Of a stretch of 64,000 nucleotides of DNA, positions 27,171 to 35,909 are shown in pieces. Each line of letters starts with the position of its first letter. Position 1 is the first letter of the stretch. The translations under genes and the position numbers were made by a program. The stretch comes from Streptosporangium pseudovulgare (lineage in GTDB: Bacteria; Actinomycetota; Actinomycetes; Streptosporangiales; Streptosporangiaceae). The notes under the pieces were generated by a model that did no database searches, was not told the DNA's origin, and saw nothing but the letters and a program-made list of their open reading frames with translations. The stretch is taken from positions 124,001 to 188,000 of the forward strand of contig NZ_BMQJ01000015.1 in the NCBI RefSeq assembly GCF_014648055.1, written 5' to 3'.

Positions 27171-27935
27171 ATGTCGTTCCCCGCAGCGTTCCGCCGCCTG
27201 GCCGCCGTGACCGCCGGCGCCGCCGCCCTCACCCTCGGCCTCGCCGTGCCCGCGCTCGCGCACGTGAGCATCAACCCCGGCACCGCCGAGCAGGGCGGCT
27301 TCACCAAGGTCGCCTTCCGGGTCCCCAACGAGCGTGACAAGGACTCGACGAGCAAGGTCGAGGTGTCCTTCCCCCTCGACCACCCGCTGCCGTTCGTCTC
27401 GGTCAAGCCGGTGCCCGGCTGGAAGGTCAAGGTGACCGAGGGCAAGCTGCCCAAGCCTGTCACCACCGAGTACGGCGAGGTCACCGAGGCGGTCACCAAG
27501 GTGACCTGGTCGGGCGGGAAGATCGAGCCCGGCCAGTTCCAGGAGTTCGAGGTGTCCATGGGCGCGCTGCCCGAGGACACCGACCACCTCCTCTTCCCCA
27601 CGACCCAGACCTACGACGGCGGCGAGGTCGTCAAGTGGGCCGACGAGCCCAAGGCCGACGGCTCCGAGCCGGAGCACCCGGCCCCGGTGCTGCGGCTCAC
27701 CCCGGCCGCCGCCGACGGCGACGGCCACGGCCACGGTGCCGGTACGGCGAGCCCCTCGGCGGCTCCGGCCGCGACGGACGCCTCGCCCGCCGCGCCGTCG
27801 GTCACCGCGGTCGCGGCCTCCGGCGCGGACTCCTCCGACGGCACCGCCCGCGCGCTGGGCGTCGCCGGTCTGGTCCTCGGGCTCGTCGGCGCCGTGACCG
27901 GCGTGCTGGGTCTGCGCCGCGGCCGTAACGCCTGA
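27171..27935 (+). CDS. YcnI-like (DUF1775) copper-binding membrane-anchored protein, 254 aa
   Basis: Exported protein: signal peptide 1-30, then the mature chain starts with His31 (AHVSINPGTAEQGG), the residue that with Trp and Glu ligands copper in B. subtilis YcnI. The DUF1775 domain spans about 31-175 (VAFRVPNERDKDS, VTWSGGKIEPGQFQEFEV), followed by a His/Gly and Ala/Ser linker and one C-terminal membrane helix (GLVLGLVGAVTGVLGLRRGR). It probably delivers or buffers copper outside the membrane. GTGGAGAA precedes the ATG. A strong terminator follows at 27992. Confidence 0.9.
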   Translation: MSFPAAFRRLAAVTAGAAALTLGLAVPALAHVSINPGTAEQGGFTKVAFRVPNERDKDSTSKVEVSFPLDHPLPFVSVKPVPGWKVKVTEGKLPKPVTTEYGEVTEAVTKVTWSGGKIEPGQFQEFEVSMGALPEDTDHLLFPTTQTYDGGEVVKWADEPKADGSEPEHPAPVLRLTPAAADGDGHGHGAGTASPSAAPAATDASPAAPSVTAVAASGADSSDGTARALGVAGLVLGLVGAVTGVLGLRRGRNA

Positions 27936-27990
27936 GAGAACGCCCGAGAACGCCTGAGAACGCCTGAGAACGTTTGAGGGCGTCTGAGGG
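27929..27990. repeat. six tandem 10-bp repeats at the end of ycnI-like gene
   Basis: Ten-base units of the form CGCCTGAGAA repeat head to tail from about 27931 to 27990 with drift (CGCCCGAGAA, CGTTTGAGGG, CGTCTGAGGG). The array starts on the gene's last codons and contains its stop TGA. Repeated TGA triplets occur in alternating frames, which could ensure termination in all frames. Confidence 0.75.
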
Positions 27991-27991
27991 A

Positions 27992-28031
27992 CGACGGGCC
28001 GCGCACCGGAGAACCGGTGCGCGGCCCGTCG
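27992..28031 (+). terminator. 18-bp terminator hairpin after ycnI-like gene
   Basis: Positions 27992-28009 pair perfectly with 28014-28031 around the loop AGAA, 57 bases after the stop. The rest of 28032-28317 has no supported gene and must carry the promoter for the gene at 28318. Confidence 0.85.
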
Positions 28032-28317
28032 GCTCGAACCCGCCCGGACCGGGTCCGGGTCGCCGCCTGGACCTGCCGCCCGGACCAGGCCCGCGGTCCG
28101 AACCCGGCCGCGTCCCGGCGCCGGGCCGGCACCGGGACGGAAAGTCACGCCGGGGCACTGGAAAGTCAGCACGCGCCGATAAACACTCGTGGGGGCCCGG
28201 CGGAAAAATCGATCCTGCGGCCCGCGGTTCCCGCCACCGGGATGTGGAACACGGGGCGTCCGGGATCGCGGTCCGCGTGACGGCACACGGTCACGACCCC
28301 CGAAGCGAGGTTCGCGC

Positions 28318-28884
28318 ATGGCAACCGAGACAGTCTCGGCACGTCCCTCCGGCGGATGGATCTCCGCGCTCAACACCCGGCACCACAGGACCGCACTCAA
28401 CCTCTACATGCTGATCGTCCTCGGCCACTGGGCCGAGCACATCGCCCAGGCCATCCAGATCTACGTCCTCGGCTGGCCACTCTCGGAGGCGCGCGGCGTC
28501 CTGGGCCTGCCGTTCCCCTGGCTCGTCACCTCCGAATGGATGCACTACGGCTACGCGCTGCTCATGCTGATCGGCCTGGTCCTGCTGCGGCATGGCTTCA
28601 CCGGCAGGTCACGCACCTGGTGGAACATCTCCCTCGGCATCCAGGTCTGGCACCACTTCGAGCACCTGCTGCTGCTCAGCCAGGCGATCAGCGGCTACCA
28701 CCTGCTGGGACGACCCACCGTGACCAGCATCATCCAGCTCCTGGTGCCGCGGGTGGAACTGCACCTGTTCTACAACACCCTCGTGTTCATCCCCATGGTG
28801 GTCGCGATGGTCCTCCACCGGCGTCCCCGCGCGTCGGAGCGCTCGCTGATGCGGTGCACCTGCGCGGTCGCGCACCAGTGGTGA
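28318..28884 (+). CDS. His-rich multi-pass membrane protein, 188 aa
   Basis: Membrane protein with about five hydrophobic helices and unusually many His residues in or next to them (NTRHHRTALNLYMLIVLGHWAEH, WHHFEHLLLL, YHLLG, HLFYN). That pattern suggests metal or haem coordination within the membrane, but I do not recognise the family. The ATG at 28318 has GAGG upstream. Its stop overlaps the GTG of the next gene (GTGA), so the two are translationally coupled and probably work together. Confidence 0.7.
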   Translation: MATETVSARPSGGWISALNTRHHRTALNLYMLIVLGHWAEHIAQAIQIYVLGWPLSEARGVLGLPFPWLVTSEWMHYGYALLMLIGLVLLRHGFTGRSRTWWNISLGIQVWHHFEHLLLLSQAISGYHLLGRPTVTSIIQLLVPRVELHLFYNTLVFIPMVVAMVLHRRPRASERSLMRCTCAVAHQW

Positions 28885-29396
28885 GGCGGCACGGCGGGCC
28901 CGCGGCGAGGAGGCGCTCCCCCTTCTTCAACACGGTCCTGACGTTCGTCGCGGTCTTCCTGCTCTACCTGGCCGTGCCGAACATCGGCCCGGTCGTCCGT
29001 GCCGCGCGGGCCGACGGGATCGGCGGCCGGTTCACCGCGCGGCAGCTCGAGTGCATCCAGCACCCCGGGCACGAGTCCTGCACCTGGATGGGCGACTTCC
29101 GCTCCGCCGACGGCACGGTCCGCAAGACCGGGGTCGCGATGTACGGGAGCTCACGCGAGTCGCTGCGGACCGGGCAGGAGACCCCTGCCGTGGACGTCGG
29201 CCGTCCCCGCCAGGTGTACGGCCCGGGCGGCTCGATGGAGTGGGTCTTCACCGGCCTGCTGCTCCTGATCGGGGTCGCCGTCCCGGTGTACCTGTACGGC
29301 GGACCGCTGCGCCGGGCGCTCACCGGCCGCGGCGCGACCGGAACGTCCGGTGACGCGAACCGCCCGGAACCGCGGGCGGCGGAACCGGTCCGCTGA
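28881..29396 (+). CDS. two-helix membrane protein coupled to 28318 gene, 171 aa
   Basis: Starts at GTG 28881 in a GTGA overlap with the previous stop. One N-terminal membrane helix (NTVLTFVAVFLLYLAVPNIG) and one C-terminal helix (WVFTGLLLLIGVAVPVYLYG) flank an outer domain of about 95 residues with two Cys (LECIQHPGHESCTWMG) likely forming a disulfide. The role is unknown; coupling to the His-rich membrane protein implies a joint complex. The 330-base gap to the next gene ends with an operator (29689-29711); no other gene is supported there. Confidence 0.65.
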   Translation: MRRHGGPAARRRSPFFNTVLTFVAVFLLYLAVPNIGPVVRAARADGIGGRFTARQLECIQHPGHESCTWMGDFRSADGTVRKTGVAMYGSSRESLRTGQETPAVDVGRPRQVYGPGGSMEWVFTGLLLLIGVAVPVYLYGGPLRRALTGRGATGTSGDANRPEPRAAEPVR

Positions 29397-29726
29397 GGGC
29401 CGGTACGGGGCCGGGCCGGCGGCCGGGTCCCCGTACCGGTTCGCGACGCGCCCCCGGAACGACGATGAGGCGAACCGGTCTTCCGGCGGCCCGGCCGATG
29501 TCGCCGCTCGCGCCGTACGGCAGAACCTTCGTTTCCTTGCTCCTCACACGTCGCTCAAGGAACCGGCTGTCCGTCGGGGACGTCACGACGGTGATGTCGC
29601 GTCCCTCCGCGGCGCGCCGGAAGCGCCGCTCGATGCCGGTCTGCTCGACGTAGGGTCGACGCCACCTCGATGGGATTTTATTGGACCAGGTTCATTTCTG
29701 AACCCGGTTCATGTACGCTGTCCGTC
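29397..29726. other. intergenic region ahead of TetR operon
   Basis: Open frames are present on both strands but match no family and lack ribosome binding sites. A TTTTATTGGACC segment near 29676-29687 could be part of the TetR promoter; the operator lies right after it. Confidence 0.35.
29689..29711. promoter_or_regulatory. overlapping inverted-repeat operator of TetR at 29727
   Basis: GGTTCA (29689-29694) pairs with TGAACC (29699-29704), and TGAACC (29699-29704) pairs with GGTTCA (29706-29711) around a single C. Three half-sites in alternating orientation directly before the GTG at 29727 indicate autoregulation. Confidence 0.8.
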
Positions 29727-30326
29727 GTGATCGCAGAAGAGAAACGAGCCCAGCGCAGGGCCCACATCGCGGACGCGGCGATGCGGCTGTTCGCCGAGCG
29801 GGGGTTCGACGCGGTAACCGTCAACGAGGTCGCCGAGGCGGCGGGGGTCGTCAAGGCGACCCTGTTCAACTACTTCCCGACCAAGGAATCCCTGGTCCTG
29901 CACGTGCTCGACGACGACCTCGCGCGGGTCGTCGCCGAGCGCGCGCCGGACCGCACGCCACTGCGCGCGTTGCGCGAGCACTACCGCGGCGCCGTCGCCG
30001 AGCCCGCGGGCTCCTACGTCCCCGAGCTGCGCACCATGGTGCGGGTCATCCAGCAGAGTCCCGCACTGGTCGCCGGCGTCAGCCGCTTCCGTGGCGAGCA
30101 GGCCGCGGCCCTGGTCAAGGCCCTCGTCGAGGCGGGCGAACCGGATGGCATGCGCGTCCGGCTGATGGCCGCGCACATCGTCACCGCGGTCAGCACCGTC
30201 CAGGAGACGTTCTTCCAGCGCCTGACGGACGGCATGTCCCCGCTGGACGCGGGCAGGCTCGTCGGCGGCGACCTCGATCTCGCGTTCGACCTGCTGGAGC
30301 GGGCCTTCGGCGGAGAGGAGAAGTGA
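29727..30326 (+). CDS. TetR-family regulator, 199 aa
   Basis: N-terminal TetR helix-turn-helix (RLFAERGFDAVTVNEVAEAA, then ATLFNYFPTKESLVLHVLDD), followed by a helical ligand domain. Translation at GTG 29727 leaves the family-typical start and puts the inverted repeats upstream. Its stop overlaps the ATG of the next gene (TGATG at 30324-30328), so both are one operon repressed by this protein. Confidence 0.9.
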   Translation: MIAEEKRAQRRAHIADAAMRLFAERGFDAVTVNEVAEAAGVVKATLFNYFPTKESLVLHVLDDDLARVVAERAPDRTPLRALREHYRGAVAEPAGSYVPELRTMVRVIQQSPALVAGVSRFRGEQAAALVKALVEAGEPDGMRVRLMAAHIVTAVSTVQETFFQRLTDGMSPLDAGRLVGGDLDLAFDLLERAFGGEEK

Positions 30327-31264
30327 TGCGCGTACGAGGAGTCACCTACGAAACCGGCTTCCTGCCCGGTAACGCCAGCCGCCCGGAGTGGCACCCGGAG
30401 GCGGTCGGGCGCGACATCCGGGTCATCGCCGACGAACTGCACTGCACCGCCGTACGCATCACCGGCGGCACGCCCGAGCGGCTCTCGCTCGCCGCCGAGC
30501 TCGCCGCCGCGGCGGGTCTCGAAGTGTGGTTCTCACCCTTCCCCGTCGACCTGGACGCTTCTGAGATGCTCGCCCTGTACGCCGACTGCGCCCGGCGAGC
30601 CGAGGCCGTGCGGCGGGCGGGCGCCGAAGTCGTCTTCGTTCCCGGCTGCGAGAGCAGCGCCTTCGGCCACGGATTCCTGCCCGGGGCCACCTACCAGGAC
30701 CGGCTGACCGCCATGGCCGGTGCGGATCCGGCCTGGTGGCAGGCGCTCGGCCCGGTGATGGAGCGCTTCAACGCCTTCCTGGGCGAAGTGGCCGCGGTGT
30801 CCAGGAAGCACTTCGGCGGCCGGGTGACGTATGCCGCGGGCCCCTGGGAGTTCGTCGACTGGGCCCCGTTCGATCTGGTCGGCATCGACGCCTACCGGGC
30901 CGCGCACAACGCCGCCCACTTCTCCGACGAGCTGCGCGACCTTTTCAGCCACGGCAAGCCGGTGGCCGTGACGGAGTTCGGCACCTGTCCCTACGCGGGA
31001 GCCGGAGACCGCGGCGGCATGGCCTGGGAGGTCCCCGCGGGCGCCGTCCGCGACGAGACCGAGCAGGTCCGCTATTTCACCGAGCTGACGGACGCCTTCG
31101 AGGGGGCGGGCGTCGACGCCTCCTTCTGGTTCACCTTCGCCGCCTACAACCGCACAGGGCATGCCGGCCTGGGCTCCTACGGCGTCGTCGAAACGCTGGA
31201 TCCGACCACGTGGAAGCCCAGAAAGGTCTTCCACACCATGGCCGCCCGCTACGCGAACCCCTAG
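30326..31264 (+). CDS. TIM-barrel glycosidase-like protein, 312 aa
   Basis: Cytosolic protein with a glycoside-hydrolase-like barrel: GLEVWFSPFPVD, EVVFVPGCE, FDLVGIDAYRAAHN, and VAVTEFGTCPYAGAGDRGGM with a Glu at the end of a strand where GH families place the nucleophile. In public genomes close relatives are often named abortive infection protein; I know of no evidence for that label. GGAGAGGAGAAG precedes the ATG at 30326, which overlaps the TetR stop. The inducer is probably the substrate or product of this enzyme, but the sugar is unknown. Confidence 0.75.
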   Translation: MRVRGVTYETGFLPGNASRPEWHPEAVGRDIRVIADELHCTAVRITGGTPERLSLAAELAAAAGLEVWFSPFPVDLDASEMLALYADCARRAEAVRRAGAEVVFVPGCESSAFGHGFLPGATYQDRLTAMAGADPAWWQALGPVMERFNAFLGEVAAVSRKHFGGRVTYAAGPWEFVDWAPFDLVGIDAYRAAHNAAHFSDELRDLFSHGKPVAVTEFGTCPYAGAGDRGGMAWEVPAGAVRDETEQVRYFTELTDAFEGAGVDASFWFTFAAYNRTGHAGLGSYGVVETLDPTTWKPRKVFHTMAARYANP

Positions 31265-31319
31265 CCGGGGACCCTGCACACCGCCAGAGCCCGCGCGAGG
31301 CCTGGCCGGTCACGACACG

Positions 31320-31654
31320 CTGGTGACCGGCACCTTGGGGATGGCCATCGACGGCCGCACGCCGCCCGCAGGGACGATCACCCACTCCGATCAGAGGGTG
31401 CGGTTCGGGTCCTGGGCCTTCACCCGGCGGGCCAAGGACTCCTGCCTGCCGCCGTCGATGGGCAGCGTCGGCGGTTGCTTCGATAACGCCATGATGGAGT
31501 CGTTCCGGTCGCGGATGCAGGTCGAACTCCTCGATCGTCGGCGCTGGAACACCCGGATCGAGCCGGCCAACGCGATCTTCGAGTACGTCGCCGCTTCGCC
31601 GGCGTCGCGCTCGGCTGTCGCCGGACCACCGGCATCCCCGGGCCGCGCCTGTTG
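31320..31654 (+). pseudogene. IS3-family transposase fragment
   Basis: C-terminal part of an IS3 integrase-type DDE transposase. Readable segments include GMAIDGRTPPAGTITHSDQ, FTRRAKDSCLPPSMGSVGG and ESFRSRMQVELLDRRRWNTR, ending near NAIFEY where the frame degrades and the usual RRRHSALG end is lost. The second catalytic Asp (HSD) and the Glu (MMESF) are still visible but HSDQG is HSDQR. No start, upstream orfA or terminal repeats are present, so it is a dead relic. Confidence 0.85.
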
Positions 31655-31663
31655 AGCGGCGGC

Positions 31664-32302
31664 TCAGCGGCCCTCGTTGAGGAAGGCCAGCACGGCGAGC
31701 ACGCGCCGGTGACCACCGTCGGACACCGCGAGGCCGAGCTTGGCGAAGATGTTGCCGATGTGCTTGTGCACCGCGTTATCGGTGATCACCAGTTCTTCAC
31801 CGATCTCGGCGTTGCCGAGGCCGCGGGCCATCAGTGACAGCACTTCCCGCTCGCGGTTGGTGAGCGTCTCGAGTCCGCTGCCCACCATGAGCTGGGCGAC
31901 CACCTCCGGGTCCATGACGGTGCCGCCCGCGGCCACCCGCCGCAGGTCCTCAACGAACTGGCTCACCCGGCTGACCCTGTCCTTGAGCAGGTAACCCACT
32001 CCTCCGGAGCCGTCGGCGAGCAGTTCGCGGGCATAGAGCTTCTCGACGTACTGGGACAGCACCAGGACGGGCAGACCGGGATCCGCCGCCCGCAGGGCGA
32101 CAGCGGCCTTGATGCCCTCGTCACGAAAGGACGGCGGCAACCGTACATCCGCGATGACCAGGTCGGGCCGGTGCTCTGCGACCGCGGCCATCAGGCCGGG
32201 CCGGTCAGGCACCACCGCGGCGACATCGATTCCCTTGCTGCCCAGCAGCAGCTCCAACCCGCTCGAAAGGAGGACGTTGTCTTCGGCGATCACGACGCGC
32301 AC
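31664..32302 (-). CDS. LuxR-type response regulator, 212 aa
   Basis: NarL/FixJ-family regulator. Receiver domain 1-120 with phospho-acceptor Asp52 (VIADVRLPP), acidic pair ED (7-8) and Lys in LLKDR; C-terminal LuxR helix-turn-helix (LTNREREVLSLMARGLGNAE). Starts at GTG 32302, overlapping the kinase gene by 13 bases. It is last in a five-gene operon with FtsX-type permease and ATPase, so it likely controls that transporter in response to envelope stress or peptide antibiotics. Confidence 0.93.
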   Translation of the reverse strand: MRVVIAEDNVLLSSGLELLLGSKGIDVAAVVPDRPGLMAAVAEHRPDLVIADVRLPPSFRDEGIKAAVALRAADPGLPVLVLSQYVEKLYARELLADGSGGVGYLLKDRVSRVSQFVEDLRRVAAGGTVMDPEVVAQLMVGSGLETLTNREREVLSLMARGLGNAEIGEELVITDNAVHKHIGNIFAKLGLAVSDGGHRRVLAVLAFLNEGR

Positions 32303-33501
32303 GGCAACTCCACGGTGATGGCGGTGGGCCCGCCGGCCGGACTGTCGACGGTGACGGTCCCATCCAGCGCGGCGGTTCTGAGGCGGATCCCGGCGATGCC
32401 GGTGCCGCGGCTCTCGTCGATGCCGCCCCTGCCGTCATCAGTGATCTCGATACGGAGCGTATCGGCCACGGCCAGTCGTACGGAGACCTGGGTGGCGCCG
32501 CTGTGCTTGGTCGCGTTGGTGATCGACTCGGCCACGATGAAGTAGGCGGCGGTCTCGACCGCGGCGGGAACGGGCGCGAGGCCGTCCAGGTCGGTCTCGA
32601 CAGGCAGGCCGGCTCGCGCCGCGATCGCGGTCACCGCGCCGGACAGTCCCCGGTCGGCCAGGATGGGCGGATATATGGAACGGATGACCTGCCGCAACTC
32701 GGTCATCGCCTCCTCGGTGCCCTCGTGCGCTTCCTTGACGAGCCGCGCGACGATCCCGGTGTCGTCGCCGAGTGCTTCCCTGGCGACGGCCAGCCGCATC
32801 GCGATGGCCACCAGCCGTGCCTGCGTACCGTCGTGCAGGTCGCGCTCGATCCGGCGCAGCTCGGCGGCGTGCGCGTCGAGCACTCCCGACCGGCTCTCGG
32901 TCAGCTTTCCGATCCGCTCGGCCATCCGGTCGGCGACGGACGGCTGCAGCGCCGCCAGGCACATGCGGGCGTGCAGGCGGGCCAGCTTCGGCACTCCCCA
33001 CCGGCTCAGTGCCGCTCCGAGGCCGGCCTGCGCGAGGCCGAGGCCGATCGCCGCCGGCCAGTCCCGCACGGGGAACACCACCAGCAGCCGCAGCGGGTCA
33101 TCGTGCGGGAACAACCACCACAGGGGCGCTTCGAGGAGGGCGTTGACCACCTGGCTCACCGCCGCGATCGCGGCAAGCGCGATGGGCAGGCCCACCCCGA
33201 CATGCAGGAGCATCCATCGCAGGTCGCGCCGGCTCTCGGGGCTGCGGACGAGCTCCCGCCACCCGACCATGCTCGCCCGCTGCTTCTCGATGGTCACGTG
33301 CAGGAGGCCGGCGGCCCGCCCGCGATGCCACTCGGCCCATCTGCGCAGAACGAGCATCATGCGCGGAACCACGATGAGTCCGATGCCGCCGACTCCGGTG
33401 AGCAATACCCCCGTGACCAGGAGCGGCAGGGCGATCATCATCGCCAGCGCCGAGGGGAACACGATCAGGCAATACCCGATAGATCTCCAGAGATCTCTCA
33501 A
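32290..33501 (-). CDS. sensor histidine kinase, 403 aa
   Basis: Membrane kinase: four or more hydrophobic segments (about 10-48 and 95-165, the sensor domain type shared by actinobacterial LiaS/DesK-like kinases), then HisKA_3 with phospho-acceptor His223 (ERDLHDGTQARL) and HATPase N-box SITNATKHSG with G-boxes (DDGRGG, GTGIAGIRLR). Translation is placed at TTG 33501, which overlaps the upstream permease stop (TTGA); no other start fits. It pairs with the response regulator at 31664. Confidence 0.9.
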   Translation of the reverse strand: MRDLWRSIGYCLIVFPSALAMMIALPLLVTGVLLTGVGGIGLIVVPRMMLVLRRWAEWHRGRAAGLLHVTIEKQRASMVGWRELVRSPESRRDLRWMLLHVGVGLPIALAAIAAVSQVVNALLEAPLWWLFPHDDPLRLLVVFPVRDWPAAIGLGLAQAGLGAALSRWGVPKLARLHARMCLAALQPSVADRMAERIGKLTESRSGVLDAHAAELRRIERDLHDGTQARLVAIAMRLAVAREALGDDTGIVARLVKEAHEGTEEAMTELRQVIRSIYPPILADRGLSGAVTAIAARAGLPVETDLDGLAPVPAAVETAAYFIVAESITNATKHSGATQVSVRLAVADTLRIEITDDGRGGIDESRGTGIAGIRLRTAALDGTVTVDSPAGGPTAITVELPCAS

Positions 33502-35909
33502 TGGATGATCTTTCTGGCAGGAACCTCCATAGCTAGACAAACTATCAACATCACCCCCGCAACAGAGACGGGTGCCAGCCACAGCGGCCCCGCCGGCAGT
33601 GGACGCCCAAGGAACCCGATGCCGAGCAGGCCCAACGGCACGGCGCAGAGCGCCAGCCCCGCCACCGACGCTCCCGCGCCCACCAGCAGCGCCTCCCAGC
33701 GAACCATCCTCCGCAGCTGCCGGGGCGCCGCGCCCGTCCTGCGCAGTCCGGCGAACTCCTCACGCCGTGCCGTCGTGGTCGCGACGAGGCGGTTGGCGAC
33801 AGCCACCAGCACGTAGCCCATCAGGACGGCGAGCACGGCGAAGTTCACCAGCGACTGAGCCGAGGTGGCGGCGTGCTGCGGACCGTCCGGCGTGCTCGCC
33901 AGCGTGATGCCCGGCCGCCGCGCCAGGGCGCCGAGGTCGGCGACGTCGGCGGGGCGGGCCAGGATCGCGCTGTCGAGCCCGGTCGTGGTGTGGGCGGAGG
34001 CCAGGTCACGGGAAACCACGATCGGCCCGAATCCGAGGCCCCGGCGGTAGGTGGCGACCACCCGCGCGCGTACCTTGGCGCCGTCCCCCATGATCACGTC
34101 CAGGTGTTCCCCCACCCGGCCGGCCTTCTCGTCCACCGCGACCGCGTCACCGGTCAGCCTGGCCAGGCTGCCTGCGGCGATGTCCAGGTCGATCAGGCCC
34201 TCGGCGTCCGGACCGAGAGCCATGGCGGGTCTGGACATCAGACCGGGGTCGTCGCCGAGCAGGAGCGGTTCCGTCGCCACGGTCGTCATGGTCACGGCTG
34301 TGGCCTTCGTGGTCGCTCGAACGTCAGTGAGCAGGTCGTGGGGAATGCCGCCGAGCTCGTGGGCGGTGATGGTGACCAGGCCGCGCATCCCCTCGGCTGC
34401 CTGGGCGGACTGGGCCGTGGCGATCGTGGTCTGGGTGAGGGCGACGCTGAGCCCCAATGTGAGCGTCATGCCGAGGGCGGCCACGGCTCCCGCGGTCCTG
34501 AGGGCATAGCCATGGCTGTTGTTGACCGCCAGCCAGATCGGCCCGGGTGCCCGCGCCATGAGACGCGACCGGGCCAGCGCTCCCGTGAGCTGCTGGATCA
34601 GCCAAGGCCCGGCCAGCGCCAGGCCGATCACGGCCAGGATCGCCGACGTCGCCGGGCCGACCGCGGCCGACTCGGTCCGGACGAACAGCGGCAAGGTCGC
34701 CAGCACCAGTGAAGCGAGCATGATCAGCAAGCCGGCGTTGGTGCGCACCTTCGACGGGGTGCGCGGCTCGGGCAGCCCGGCGATGACCGGCATGCGCGAG
34801 ATCCGCAGGGCCGCCGCCCACGCGGCCACCCTCACGACGCCCAGCAGCAACAGCGTCGCGGCCACCGCCGGCAGCGGTCCGTAGGCCAGCGACTGGTCGG
34901 CGCGCAGCAGCCCGACGCCCGTCAGCAGGTCACCGAAGCGCGCGGCCAGAAGGTAGCCGAGGGCGGCGCCGGGGAGTGCGGCGGGGAGCGCGGCCGCGAC
35001 CGCCTGAACGGTGACGATCCGCCGTACCTGGCGTGGGGTCGCGCCCGCCGCGCGGATCAGTGCCAGGTCGCGGCGCTGCCGGTTGACCGAGAGTGCCAGC
35101 CCGCCGCCCACTACGAAGCCGACCACCATGAGGCTGATGCCGCCGATCGAGCCGGGCAGGATCAGCAGCAGCCCCCGGCTCGCGGCCGCCCCCGGCGACT
35201 CCGCGTCGGCCCTGTCCCTGCCCGTGCTCACCTCGTACCCGCCGGTCGGCCCCGCCCCCAGGCGGCCGGCCACCTTCTGGGCCAGCGCCCCCGGATCGAC
35301 GCCGGCCGCCGCCCGAACCGCGACCAGGTCCACGGCGCCACCGGCCCTGTCGGCCAGGGTGACGGCGACGGCGTCGGTGAAGTACACGCCGGGAGCATCG
35401 ACCACGGCCGTGACCCGGTAGGTGCCGGACCTTCCTGCCGCCATCACCTGGAGCCGCTGCCCGACCTTCCCGCCGCTCACCGCTATCTCGTCGGGAGTGC
35501 GCGGCGCCCGCCCCGCGGTGATGCGCCCGCTCATGGCCAGGGAGGACCATCCGTGGCCCGCCGTCGCAGGATCGCCGGTACGGCCCGCCGTACCGGACAG
35601 AGCGGCGGCGGGGAAGCTGAGGTCGCCCACCGCGTGAGCCACGCCGGGTACCCCGGACACCGTGGCGACCAGCGAAAGGGGCAACCGTGCCCGCTCCGGG
35701 AGCGCGACCGGCAGATCCTCCTTGCGCGGTATCGACTGCCGGGCGGACACCACCACGTCGGCTCCGGCCAGCCGTAGGGGCGGCTGGGCGCGGAAGGCCG
35801 AGTCCACCAGTACCCCGGCCCCGGTGACCAGTGCCATCCCGCCGAGCACCGCCGCGAACACCACGAACAGCCCGCCCACCTTGGCGAGCGCCAGCGACAA
35901 CCGGATCAT
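33498..35909 (-). CDS. FtsX-like ABC transporter permease, 803 aa
   Basis: MacB-type permease with two FtsX cassettes: an N-terminal membrane helix, a large outer domain (about 50-235), three helices (SIGGISLMVVGFVVGGG and following), further central helices, a second outer domain, and a C-terminal three-helix set (VAGVMLIVCLAMEV). It extrudes or moves substrates across the envelope with the ATPase at 35906, whose stop overlaps its ATG (ATGA). Overlap with the kinase gene on the other end implies tight coexpression. Likely substrates are antimicrobial peptides or lipids; not established. Confidence 0.9.
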   Translation of the reverse strand: MIRLSLALAKVGGLFVVFAAVLGGMALVTGAGVLVDSAFRAQPPLRLAGADVVVSARQSIPRKEDLPVALPERARLPLSLVATVSGVPGVAHAVGDLSFPAAALSGTAGRTGDPATAGHGWSSLAMSGRITAGRAPRTPDEIAVSGGKVGQRLQVMAAGRSGTYRVTAVVDAPGVYFTDAVAVTLADRAGGAVDLVAVRAAAGVDPGALAQKVAGRLGAGPTGGYEVSTGRDRADAESPGAAASRGLLLILPGSIGGISLMVVGFVVGGGLALSVNRQRRDLALIRAAGATPRQVRRIVTVQAVAAALPAALPGAALGYLLAARFGDLLTGVGLLRADQSLAYGPLPAVAATLLLLGVVRVAAWAAALRISRMPVIAGLPEPRTPSKVRTNAGLLIMLASLVLATLPLFVRTESAAVGPATSAILAVIGLALAGPWLIQQLTGALARSRLMARAPGPIWLAVNNSHGYALRTAGAVAALGMTLTLGLSVALTQTTIATAQSAQAAEGMRGLVTITAHELGGIPHDLLTDVRATTKATAVTMTTVATEPLLLGDDPGLMSRPAMALGPDAEGLIDLDIAAGSLARLTGDAVAVDEKAGRVGEHLDVIMGDGAKVRARVVATYRRGLGFGPIVVSRDLASAHTTTGLDSAILARPADVADLGALARRPGITLASTPDGPQHAATSAQSLVNFAVLAVLMGYVLVAVANRLVATTTARREEFAGLRRTGAAPRQLRRMVRWEALLVGAGASVAGLALCAVPLGLLGIGFLGRPLPAGPLWLAPVSVAGVMLIVCLAMEVPARKIIH

